Positions 53,966-64,000 of a DNA stretch of 64,000 nt are shown here, in pieces; position 1 is the stretch's first letter, and the number at the start of each line of letters is the position of its first letter. The notes under the pieces were generated by a model. It saw only the letters and a program-made list of their open reading frames with translations. It was not told the DNA's origin and ran no database searches. Both the position numbers and the translations under genes were made by a program. This DNA is from Amphiduros pacificus (lineage: Eukaryota > Annelida > Polychaeta > Phyllodocida > Hesionidae): positions 52,181,531-52,245,530 of the forward strand of contig OX439002.1 of the NCBI GenBank assembly GCA_949316495.1. Direction: 5' to 3'.

Positions 53966-55789
53966 GTTGTTGACATTGTGTTAGTTGGTGATGTAATATT
54001 TTGCGAGTTGTTCAAACAGCTCATCATGCGCACATTGTTCATTCCTTAACAACATCCAGGTGGCACCACTGGTCAATAGTATGATTTTATTTTGGTTTTC
54101 GTTTCAGATATAACTTGGAAAATGTTAAAGTCCTTAAATGTTTCATGAACTTATCAATATAAGATTGGCTGCAAGGAATTTTACATTCAGCTTTTTTCAG
54201 ATTAGCTAGCAATCATGATCTGAAAGCAATGAAATAAATTGTTGCATAGATTGGACTTAAGCATATAACTAGCCTAGGGAAAAAAAGTCCAACACATAAT
54301 GTTTCCATCACTTTCTATTTTATTTCCTCATAATATTTTGGTTGTAAGAGAATCAAATGTTGCGCATTTGTGATCCTTCTTTCAGTGTAGGTAATGTTAG
54401 TACTGTGGGGGAGGGCAATGGTAGACAAGTATGTTGTCAAGTGGCTGTGCTACCCGGTCCCCACGGTCAGGATCTCCTACCATATGCCCAGGCAAATACC
54501 TTATACTGCAGGCCATATATTATATTGACAACATAATATACATGGTTCAATAACGTTATACAAAAGGCCACTGTTAGCTTATTGAGAAATATTTAGCAAT
54601 GAGCCTCATTAAGGAGTTAAAATCCTGTCACTCGTCAGTGATGGATATGTCTGAGATGTGCGTGGAATATATAACATGTTGCAAAGTTCATGCAACTTTG
54701 GATGTTTACCACAGGCACAACGTTATAAGATCAAAGGAGGCATCATTGTTGCCGCCTTGCTTATTCTTATCATGGTGCCATACAGGGGCCAATTAAAAAA
54801 ATTAGATGTTTTTTTTTTTAATTAATTTTTTTTGAAAATCAATTATAATCATCAATACTACCATGATTTAGTGCAACACATATTGTGAATGAAATGTTTG
54901 TATTTTTACACTGATGATAAGATACTGATTGGACGAACTGAAAATCGGCAGCCCTTCTCTTTAGCAAAATACATTTTTCTCAAAAATACATTTTTCTTAA
55001 TCTTGGCAGATTGCAATGAAAAAAGGATTAATATGAGAATTTACAGCCCTGACAAATCTGATACAAACATTTAAACGAAAAACAAAATCATGATATAACT
55101 TTACAAAATACCTATTTCTTTAATATGTTTTTCCATTTCAAAGAAATCAGCATTTCTTGAGACAATATTGGTTTTCTGACACATAATAATAATATGTATA
55201 TAATAATTCTGTGTGTATAAATTACCTTTTCATAAAAGCTTGCTTGTTTCGAAGGATAGTGCATTTATACTTAGTATTTAATGTTGGTCAATGAATCAAT
55301 GAACCTCTTTCTCTCAATTAAACATTCTTTACTTGTGAAACAAGGATCGTATCCTTGGCCTAAACTTCTGCAGTAGACCATACCAGTTGTTTGGAAGCAG
55401 TGGGATAACCATTTCTATATTGGAATTTGATGCCCGCAACTATTTCAACTATTACAGCGAAAGTGTGAATATTGATCGCTTACCTATATACCTGCTTCAT
55501 AATAATAGGATATTTGATTTACTGCCCTTCTTTGGGAAAGTTTTGTTTTCATAGCTCTTAAATATAGGAGCTATTTGCCTTTGAGCATGCTGAAGTGACG
55601 TTGTCGAGATCATGAAGTGGCAAGATTTTTCTTGATGCAATTTTCGTCAGTCAAGCTGCCTGTGTACTGGTGATACATATCAAATCAGACAGTGATATTG
55701 TAACAGAAAAGCAAAGAAGTATGCTGCATATATATCACAAGCTACTCATGAGATCTTGTTGGGCTGGTAATTGGATTTAATTAAAGACA
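53966..55789. other. Gene-free stretch
   Basis: No further exon of the unrecognised gene could be identified. It is AT-rich with several poly-T runs. Confidence 0.35.
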
Positions 55790-56530
55790 ATAGATTGGAG
55801 TGCTGGATCTTCTTTGGTCAGAAATTAAATAATATTGGATTAAATTGTAATATGATAGTAGATTAGAGTGCTAGCTCTTCTCTGGTCAGTTATTGGATAA
55901 TGTTGTAACAAAACAATGGATTAGAGTGCTGGCTCTTTGGTCAGATATTGAATAATATTGTAACAAAACAATGGATTAGAGTGCTGGCTCTTCTCTGGTC
56001 AGATATTGAATAATATTGTAACAAAACAATGGATGGGAGTGCTGGCTCTTCTCTGGTCAGAAATTAAATAATATTGGATTAAATTATAATATGATAGTAG
56101 ATTAGAGTGCTAGCTCTTCTCTGGTCAGTTATTAGATAATATTGTAACAAAACAATGGATTAGAGTGCTGGCTCTTTGGTCAGATATTGAATAATATTGT
56201 AACAAAACAATGGATTAGAGTGCTGGCTCTTCTTTGGTCAGATATTGAATAATATTGTAACAAAACAATGGAATAGAGTGCTGGCTCTTCTCTGGTCAGT
56301 TATTGAATAATATCGTAACAAAATAATGGAATAGAGTACTGGCTCTTCTTTGGTCAGATATTGGATAATATTGTAATAAGACAATGGATGGGAGTGCTGG
56401 CTCTTCTCTGGTCAGATATTAGATAATATTGTAACAAAACAATGGAATAGAGTGCTGGCTCTTTGGTCAGTTATTGGATAATATTGTAACAAAACAATGG
56501 ATTAGATTGCTGGCTCTTCGCTGGTCAGCT
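55790..56530 (+). repeat. ~57-bp minisatellite
   Basis: About 13 units of GAGTGCTGGCTCTTCTCTGG, TCAGATATTGAATAATATTG and TAACAAAACAATGGATTA. Some units lack the CTTCTCTGG part, and a two-unit variant block is repeated near 55790 and 56060. Confidence 0.93.
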
Positions 56531-57190
56531 ATTTGTTTTTTTTTCGTTAGTTGTTAGAATGATGTTACATCTTGGGCAGTGATTGGAAAATATTGCAACA
56601 GGATTGCTAACCACTGAATTAGTGAACACACAATTTTCAGATAGGATTAAAGTTGTGATTGGTTGATGACAGAGGATATTAGGATCATAAGGACATTTCA
56701 GTATGTCCAGCCACCTGGAACACTGGCTGTCATTCAGGACTGCTTGGCAATATTTGCACAGCACTATAGATCTATATATGCTGTAAATGATATGACAGCT
56801 CGGCTCGAGATCACAACTTCATATTAAGTTATATGTTTTTATATCTATTTGACAGGCAGTGGGGTAAAATGATATATGTGTTGAAACATTAACAGACTTG
56901 CCAAATACTTATCATTAATAAAGGAATATATTTGGATGTGTCAATCGTCAAAATTGTGTTAACATACCTATTAAAACTACAGAAACAATTCTCTATATAT
57001 ACTGCAAGGGCTATTGCAACGTTTTGATCAAACCTTGGAGATATAACTGGAGAATTCATAATTTGAGGCATTAAATGATGATAAACAATGGATGAATGTG
57101 CTGGCAGACTTAATAGCTGCCATCCACGACCAAGAAAAAATTGCTTACTAACTCGACTGCTGCCCTCTGGTGGAGCAAAGTACAAAGTGG
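56531..57190. other. Non-coding stretch with a strong CTCF-like motif
   Basis: No gene is recognised. TGCTGCCCTCTGGTGG at 57158-57173 is, on the minus strand, CCACCAGAGGGCAGCA, very close to the animal CTCF consensus. Confidence 0.45.
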
Positions 57191-57217
57191 ACCCTGTTAT
57201 GGAGGAAGAGTATGCAG

Positions 57218-57288
57218 AGGTCCTTGTGGCCTGGCAGGACAGGTGCGTTGTTATATAGTTATAAAGAATAGCCTGGCAGGACAGGTGC
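57218..57288 (+). repeat. 43-bp tandem repeat, left of the foldback element
   Basis: Units of AGCCTGGCAGGACAGGTGCG and TTGTTATATAGTTATAAAGA. The array continues at 60511 beyond the inserted element. Confidence 0.88.
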
Positions 57289-60200
57289 TAGGGTGTTTCA
57301 TTTTTCGGACTTTTTTTCCGATCAAGCTGCTCATTAAAAGAAATGATCTCTGATATGTAGTAAACCCACAGAAAAAATTTAAGACCAATCGATCAACTTT
57401 TAGACCCCCCCCCTACCACCTTGTATGTTTGACCTCGGAAATCAGTGCTCGGTGGCCATTTTCTGGTTAAAATTCAAGTTTCATTGCCTCATAATTTCAT
57501 TTTATTCAACTCAGGTAGTGTCTGTGTCACACAAATGTAGTTTTAAAGGTTACTTAATATTTCAAGATCATTTCCATTTAATTAAGGTCAAAATCATTCA
57601 AATTCAAGATATTAATTCTGAAAAATATACATTTTCAAATTAATTTCACACTCATATCGGATAATTTTTTCACATTATTTCCACATTAACTTCAAATTGA
57701 GAATTAAATTATAGTATGAAAGTTCACAGATTTGTCTCCATTTCATTTTTAGCTCTGCTGAGACTCACAGAGCTTTAGGAGTGGGGAAAATGTCTGTCTG
57801 TCTGTCCGTCCGTCCGTCTGTCAAAATTTCTTTGAAAGTCTCTCCAAAACTACCAGTAATATATGTTTCAAATTTGTCCTTCATTCCCATTTCTGCTACA
57901 TCTTTGACAAATGCCACTACTTTAACAATAGCTGCCATTTGTTTGTATTCCTCATCATCTTGCCAGTGCTCTGGTGGTAAATGGAGCCATCTTCCATCCA
58001 TTCCTAGGAGTTCAAACAGGAGCCATGACTGTGACCCAATCTGGGAGTAGTGAGACATTTCCCTGCTCAAGCATGTTTCTTTGGGAAGAATGGTTTTCTG
58101 GAATGAATAGAGAGGGCTAGGCATAGCTAGAAGTTGTGTGATAATTGCAGTCTTCATCCCATCATTCAATGATCTGTCAAACAAGACAAATACTACTCAG
58201 TCAGATACCACAAATGACTTAGCATATAGTTCTTGACCACGATAGCTATGGATGATGCATCAACTGCCTAAATATATGACATAACATGGTGTAAGAGAAT
58301 TTGGGAGAACAATTTATGCTTAATGTTAAAATGGATATGTGAAAGATAAATTTCAAACTGTGAATTAATAGCCTCAGAATCATATCACATCTGATAGTCA
58401 CACATATCTCACAGCCACAGATTAAAATGTGGACCTGGAGCAGCCAAGCATGCCAAAAGAAACCAAGGTCCATGGAACAGGGAAATGTACTGGCCCATCC
58501 TATCAAAGTCAGCCAGTATTGCAGGTGTAATGAGACCTTTTGTTGAATAAGATCAAGGCATAGACAAATTTGCCATGTGAGCTCCACATTCTCTTCATCA
58601 TGCCTGATTTCATGCCTCTGCATTGTATATCATGAATATGACAAAACTGGCTGATGAAACATGACAAGATCTCATCACACCTGAAATACTGGTTGGCAAT
58701 AATAGTTTAGACCAGCACATTGCCCTGTTTCATGGGCCTTAGTTTCTTCAGATACACTCGGTTGCTCCAGCTCCGAATTTAGACCTCCAGCTGTGGGTGG
58801 ATATGTGTGACTATGACATGTGATATAATTCTGAGGCTATTAATTCACAGTTTGAAATTTATCTTTTGCATATCCATTTTAACATTAGATATAAATGTTT
58901 CTCCCAATTTCTCTTACACCATGTTATGTCATATATTTTAGGCAGTTGATGCATCATCCATAGCTGTCGTGGTCAAGAACTCTATGCTAATTCATTTGTG
59001 GTATCTGTCATTTTTGGTATCTTTGGTGGTATTTGTCTTGTTTAACAGATCATTGAATGATGGGATGAAGACTGTCATTGCCACACAACTTCAAGCTATG
59101 CCTAGTCCTGCTCTTTTCATTCCAGAAAAACCAGTCTTCCCAAGGAAATGTCTCACTACTCCCCAATTGGGTCACAGTCATGGCTCCTGTTTGAACACCT
59201 AGGAATGGATGGAAGATAGCTCCATTTACCACCAGAGCACTGGCAAGATGATGAGGAATACAGACAAATGGCAGCTATTGTTAAAGTAGTGGCATTTGTC
59301 AAAGATGCAGCAGAAATGGGAGTGAAGGACATCCAGGATTAAGCTAACTCTGCAAAGAAGGGAGCTCACAGAAGTCTCATTGTCCATGTCTCTTCTTCAC
59401 ACAGACTTAAAATTCCATAATTCATTAAAAATGAGATGGAGACAAATCTGTGAATTTTCACATTAAAATATAATTCTCAATTTGAAGTTAATGTGGACAT
59501 AATGTGAACATATGTATCCGACATGAGTGTGAAATTGATTTGAAAATGTATATTTTTCCGAATTAATGTCTTGAATTTCTATAATCTTAGCCCAAAATGT
59601 TGTCAAGGAAAAATACTAGCCAATGAGAATTGAGATAACAAGTTGGGGCCAAATTTGATATGTAACATGCATTTTGATTGGTAAATATCATCTTCTGCTC
59701 TTGAATTGGTTTTAAATGATCTGTTAGGAAGACATGTTCACAAACATTACAAAAAAGCAATGATAATCATAGCCCTAAGGCCATCGACATATGTTTATTC
59801 ACTTTTAAGTGGTTGCTGAAATATGCTCAGTACAAAATTTCTAACCTCGAGGTCACTGCACTAAGGTCAATGGTGACATCACTAAGATTTGAAGGAATCT
59901 GAATCTTTGCCTCAATGTCTACCTCTTTATAAAATTTGAAACATATATTACTGGTAGTTTTGGAGAAGACTTTCAAAGAAATTTTGACAGACGGACAGAC
60001 AGACAGACATTTTCCCCACTCCTAAAGCTCTGTGAGTCTCAGCAGAGCTAAAAATGAAATAGAGACAAATCTGTGAACTTTTATACTATAATATAATTCT
60101 CAATTTGAAGTTAATGTGGAAATAATGTGAAAAATTCATCCGATATGAGTGTGAAATTAATTTGAAAATGTATATTTTTCAGAATTAATGTCTTGAATTT

Positions 60201-60510
60201 GAATGATTTTGACCCAAATTAAATGGAAATGATCTTGAAATATTAAGTAACCTTTAAAACTACATTTGTGTGACACAGACACTACCTGAGTTGAATAAAA
60301 TGAAATTATGAGGCAATGAGACTCGAATTTTAACCAGAAAATGGCCACCGAGCACTGATTTCCGAGGTCAAACATACAAGGTGGTAGGGGGGGGTCTAAA
60401 AGTTGATCGATTGGTTTTAAATTTTTTCTGTGGGTTTGCTACATATCAGAGATCATTTCTTTTAATGAGCAGCTTGATCGGAAAAAAAGTCCGAAAAATG
60501 AAACACCCTA
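57289..60510. mobile_element. 3.2-kb foldback DNA transposon with long inverted arms
   Basis: Both ends start TAGGGTGTTTCATTTTTCGG read inward. ACAGGTGC flanks each side (57281-57288, 60511-60518), an 8-bp target duplication as made by hAT- or P-type transposases. The left arm (57289 to about 58448) is complementary to the right arm (about 58757 to 60510), apart from a ~600-bp extra piece at about 59332-59931 that includes a second partial copy of the outer arm. A ~308-bp spacer lies between the arms. Both arms carry the same C-terminal protein segment (minus strand in the left arm: WLLFELLGMDGRWLHLPPEH then WQDDEEYKQMAAIVKV). No complete transposase is seen, so it is probably non-autonomous. 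Superfamily uncertain. Confidence 0.85.
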
Positions 60511-60645
60511 ACAGGTGCGTTGTTATATAGTTATAAAGAATAGCCTGGCAGGACAGGTGCGTTGTTATATAGTTATAAAGAATAGCCTGGCAGGACAGGT
60601 GCATTGTTATATACTTATAAAGAATAGCCTGGCAGAACATGTAGA
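60511..60645 (+). repeat. 43-bp tandem repeat, right of the foldback element
   Basis: About three more units (GGACAGGTGCGTTGTTATAT, AGTTATAAAGAATAGCCTGG). They are continuous with 57218-57288 if the element is removed. Confidence 0.9.
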
Positions 60646-63230
60646 ACTGGGATCATAGACAAAAATATGTGAAAGATTTGTTTTTGTGATTTAGAACTAA
60701 TTTACTTGAGTGAGTTTCTAGTCCCCTCCTGTATGGACCCTCACAGCATAAAAAGGTTCATAAGGTATGGTAACAGTCAATTAATTTACTAGATTTTAAC
60801 CTTGTGCAGAGACAAACTGCCTTGATTTTATTGTGTATAAGCAATTTTTAACCCAAATGTGGGCTATTTTTCCCTGGTGAGACCCAAGCAGGGGCACTTC
60901 ATTGCCATTCATTTTCTATGTGAAGACTTAACCCTCCTGAGGTCCTCAGACTTCCAGATCCTTATTTGCTCTCTCCTGTCTATTATAGATAAAGAAAATA
61001 TTTACAGCCACGTAGTCCATTGCGTACATGTATATGGCGCATCAATAAATTTGAATTTTCTTTGCACTTTGATTCTTCTTGTAAGCATGATACTTTGGAA
61101 AACAATTTATATTCATTTCAAATTTGGTTTGTAAGCTCTTGGGTAAATGTTATGGAGCAGTTCAACCATGACCCTCCTTGAAAAACAGGCTAAATTGGAA
61201 AATACCAGGTCCTTTGCTTTTAAGGGAGAAAACTTTGCCAGGACAACTTGGGATTTCTCTCAAACTTGGTTTATAAACTCATTCTTCTTGTAAGCATGAT
61301 ACTCTTTCAAAACAACTTTCAAATCTGGTTTGCAAACTCTTTGGGGATACATCTTAGATGGTTTTAACCATAGCCCTCTCTGACCTTTTGTCCTTATATG
61401 TTTTGTTTGGCGGAGTATACCTGCATCTCTAAGGTCTATTTTAGATTTCAGTGCAGATTGTGAAGTAAAAATCCAATGAGTAGGAAAGTGATTTTACAAG
61501 GACACCAGGATTAGCTTTTCTTATGTGAAATAAGAGTGGAAATTCAAGAGAAAATAAATAATGCTGTTCCAATACATTGTTTGTTCACAAATTGTCACCA
61601 GTTCCTGAGATACCCTTTACAACAGGGCATCTCTCTCACATCAGTCCCTACTGTCAATGGTAGAGAGGTACCTTCTGGATCAAGTCATGAATATTCATAA
61701 TATTCAGGCTGTACACTGATTAGTGAATGAATAAATACTAAAAAAAAATAAATAATAAAAAAAAAATTAAATGACTACTTGTATACATTCTGCTTTGTAT
61801 TAATTGGTTAGTGTCTTGATCAGCCAAATGATCACAGGTCATGACCTGAGGCTGGTTAATTCTGAATGGATGATATTTTGGTAGGTGTCATTTATATGGA
61901 TATGGATATATTCAAATGCCAATACTGGGCAATGACGGTAGGGGCAATTAGGAGATTGAATGACTAATCACATCTAATTTAGGGGAAGATAAGTAATGTT
62001 TTCAACAATAACATCCATTCTACTAATTACAGATCCAGAACAGGTGAATTGTATAGATATCACATCTGGAATCGCAATGTGTGAGGAGGTGTGTGATAAG
62101 ATAGATAGATGTATGTAAGATAGGGGGACAGCAGGGGAAAAACGCTGGGCCGGTGCCAAATGAACTGCCACCAAATCGGACCAAACAGTCTTGTGCAGTT
62201 TGATATTAAATGGTATCTTTGATTAGTGCATTTACACCCATTCAACTGCCTGTAGTAGATCTAAGTATTGAAAGACAACTAAGAATAAAACATGCTGACA
62301 CTTGTTCCCATAAATTAAGATTCTCGACATAAGTGTTTTAGATTTGTCTGTGCAGAATTCCTCTCTGTGGATGACATCTCTTAATTACTTTGTACTGCAT
62401 GATATTGAGTACATTATACAAAGGAACGTGCCTGAGAGCCCGACACTAAACACACATTTGAAATTCCATTCTACTAGATTTAAGTATTCCTGCAATCTTA
62501 TCTTTTTAAAGGAAGATTACATTGTGACCAGAGAACAGCTTTTCAGTGGATTTTCCATTCTGATTATTGCAAATTAAAAGTGATAAATGTGACACCTTGA
62601 TCATTGTGATTGTTAAGTGGGGAGCATGATTTGTTGTTTTTACAGATTATATTATGTATCCAGCCAAAGTGGATCACTTAACACATCTATTTGTATCCCA
62701 CTATTTAGAACAGGGAGATCTTTTAACATTTCACTGGTAGTCTCATCTCAACATTGAAACTAAGTTCAAGGATCTGTGTACTATTAATTGAATCCTCCCG
62801 GAAGGATCCAGACTCCCACCAGGTGTCACCACCTGATAACACACACAGACTGACTGATAGAAACGGCAGCCCTGGCCAGGACATGTACCAACAAACCACG
62901 TTGTAAACTGGCAATATCTGTAAAGACTTCTTTAATTATGTCGTGTTGAAAGCCATCCATTCCCCTTCTATCGCACAGAGTAGGGTCATTCCAGTTCAAA
63001 CAGCCATTGACCTTAATTTAAAGTGATGCTTTCAGGTCAAGATTGCCCCGAAGTTTGACATATTGACCCAATGTGGTTTAACAAAAGGTGTTTTAAATCG
63101 CCACAGTGACAATTTGTCAGTATCATTTAAAGCTATAAGTGGCAAGGATATTGAATCTTCTTAGATCTCGGATCATACATCTTAGATAATATTCAATTGT
63201 TAGAAAGAGAAAGTAGGATATGTTTCCATG
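60646..63230. other. Gene-free stretch
   Basis: No exon, RNA gene or named element is seen. A decayed duplication lies near 61060-61380 (TTCTTCTTGTAAGCATGATA occurs twice, CAAACTTGGTTTATAAACTC recurs in variant form). An A-rich run lies at 61739-61770. Confidence 0.4.
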
Positions 63231-63256
63231 ATAAGATAAGATAAGATAAGATAAGA
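63231..63256. repeat. (GATAA)n microsatellite
   Basis: Five GATAA units in a row. Confidence 0.9.
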
Positions 63257-63559
63257 ATTGCTGAGGAATGGTAATTTAAGAATAAGTTGCAACATGGATC
63301 AATGTTTTAAAACATTGTGCTGTGATTTATGAGGCAGCCATGAGATGGTTGGCCAGAGTGTGTCCTGTAGGGGCCGGTGATGCTATCCAGAGCTCTGGAG
63401 CTCTCCTGGTGCGGAGGGGAAGGCATGCACCTTGACAGTAGTGGCTGTAACCATTTTTAAGGGGCATGTAATAGATCAAGCAAAAAAAGGTCTGTGGACT
63501 GTGCAACCATCATTCCACAGCAACACAGCTGAGCTGGCCTCTGCCTTCATTGTGCAGCT
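63257..63559. other. Non-coding stretch
   Basis: It is GC-richer around 63340-63430 (GGGGCCGGTGATGC, GGAGCTCTCCTGGTGCGGAG). No gene is recognised. Confidence 0.4.
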
Positions 63560-64000
63560 AAAATGTCCTCATGGTGCTGCACCAGGCTCAGTATTCCTGA
63601 AATGTTCTCATGGTGCTACACCAGGCTCAGTATTCCTAAAATGTCCTCATGGTGCTGCACCAGGCTCAGTATTCCTGAAATGTTCTCATGGTGCTACACC
63701 AGGCTCAGTATCCCTAAAATGTCCTCATGGTGCTGCACCAGGCTCACTATCTCTGAAATGTTCCCATGGTGCTGCACCAGGCTCACTATCTCTGAAATGT
63801 TCCCATGGTGCTGCACCAGGCTCACTATCTCTGAAATGTTCCCATGGTGCTGCACCAGGCTCACTATCTCTGAAATGTTCCCATGGTGCTGCACCAGGCT
63901 CAGTATCCCTAAAATGTCCTCATGGTGCTGCACCAGGCTCACTATCTCTGAAATGTTCCCATGGTGCTGCACCAGGCTCAGTATCCCTAAAATGTCCTCA
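63560..64000 (+). repeat. 39-bp minisatellite running off the window
   Basis: About 11 units of CTGAAATGTTCCCATGGTGC and TGCACCAGGCTCACTATCT. The period is a multiple of three, so the minus strand is open throughout. Two variants alternate (TCCTCATGG and TTCCCATGG). Confidence 0.94.

Noticed and set aside
57765-58184. Minus-strand 139-codon frame as a host gene
   Set aside because: The same segment recurs in inverted orientation in the other arm of the foldback element, so it belongs to the transposon.
1-64000. LTR retrotransposons, endogenous viruses or Polinton-like elements
   Set aside because: I looked for paired long terminal repeats and gag, pol, integrase or capsid motifs and recognised none. 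The only retroelements seen are LINE and SINE fragments.

Overview
The window looks like AT-rich, repeat-laden nuclear DNA of a lophotrochozoan animal, most probably a mollusc. The signs are a p53-family protein of invertebrate type, eukaryotic nuclear tRNA genes with Pol III T-run terminators, spliced genes with long introns, a SINE tail of the kind I associate with molluscs (guess from memory), LINE remnants with (ATT)n tails, and a very heavy minisatellite load. The species cannot be fixed from sequence alone.

Layout. 1-3.8 kb: short tandem repeats, then tRNA-Arg(TCG), tRNA-Leu(AAG), tRNA-Ala(TGC) and tRNA relics. 4.3-5.8 kb: an intact, intronless p53-family gene of 418 codons with its own TATA box and poly(A) signal, the strongest protein gene here. 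6.5-14.6 kb: the last four coding exons of an SDR42E1-like short-chain dehydrogenase (3-beta-HSD family, + strand). The acceptor of the first visible exon has been amplified into a minisatellite: eighteen 79-bp units, each with a splice acceptor and the first ~40 bases of the exon. Its last intron carries a split 25-bp minisatellite, a 607-bp TIR element and three tRNA genes. 15-24.7 kb: a tRNA-rich field built by segmental duplication (seven further Ala and two further Leu genes, several relics), a LINE 3' end and a TIR-bounded mosaic of (GTAT)n plus ~147-bp repeats. Fifteen intact tRNA genes lie in the first 24.4 kb.

25.6-30.3 kb is a nearly unbroken succession of six unrelated minisatellites, including a ~620-bp polypyrimidine tract. 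30.3-37.3 kb has no recognisable gene apart from a LINE 3' fragment set in TA microsatellites. Two exons of an unrecognised acidic protein (37621-37925 and 53460-53592) have matching splice phase across a 15.5-kb intron. That intron holds a 574-bp TA-flanked MITE with an empty-site copy next door, a 17 x 60-bp array, a TTAA-flanked MITE, a SINE with target-site duplication and several other arrays.

57.3-60.5 kb is a 3.2-kb foldback element: two long inverted arms and an 8-bp target-site duplication, sitting in a 43-bp tandem repeat. The rest is non-coding, ending in a 39-bp array that runs off the edge.

I saw no LTR retrotransposon, endogenous virus, CRISPR array or rRNA gene. The p53-like gene and the SDR42E gene lie on the same strand. 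The SDR42E N-terminal exons are not visible to the left, so the p53-like gene probably sits inside an SDR42E intron, unless that gene is truncated. No pathway links the genes in the window.
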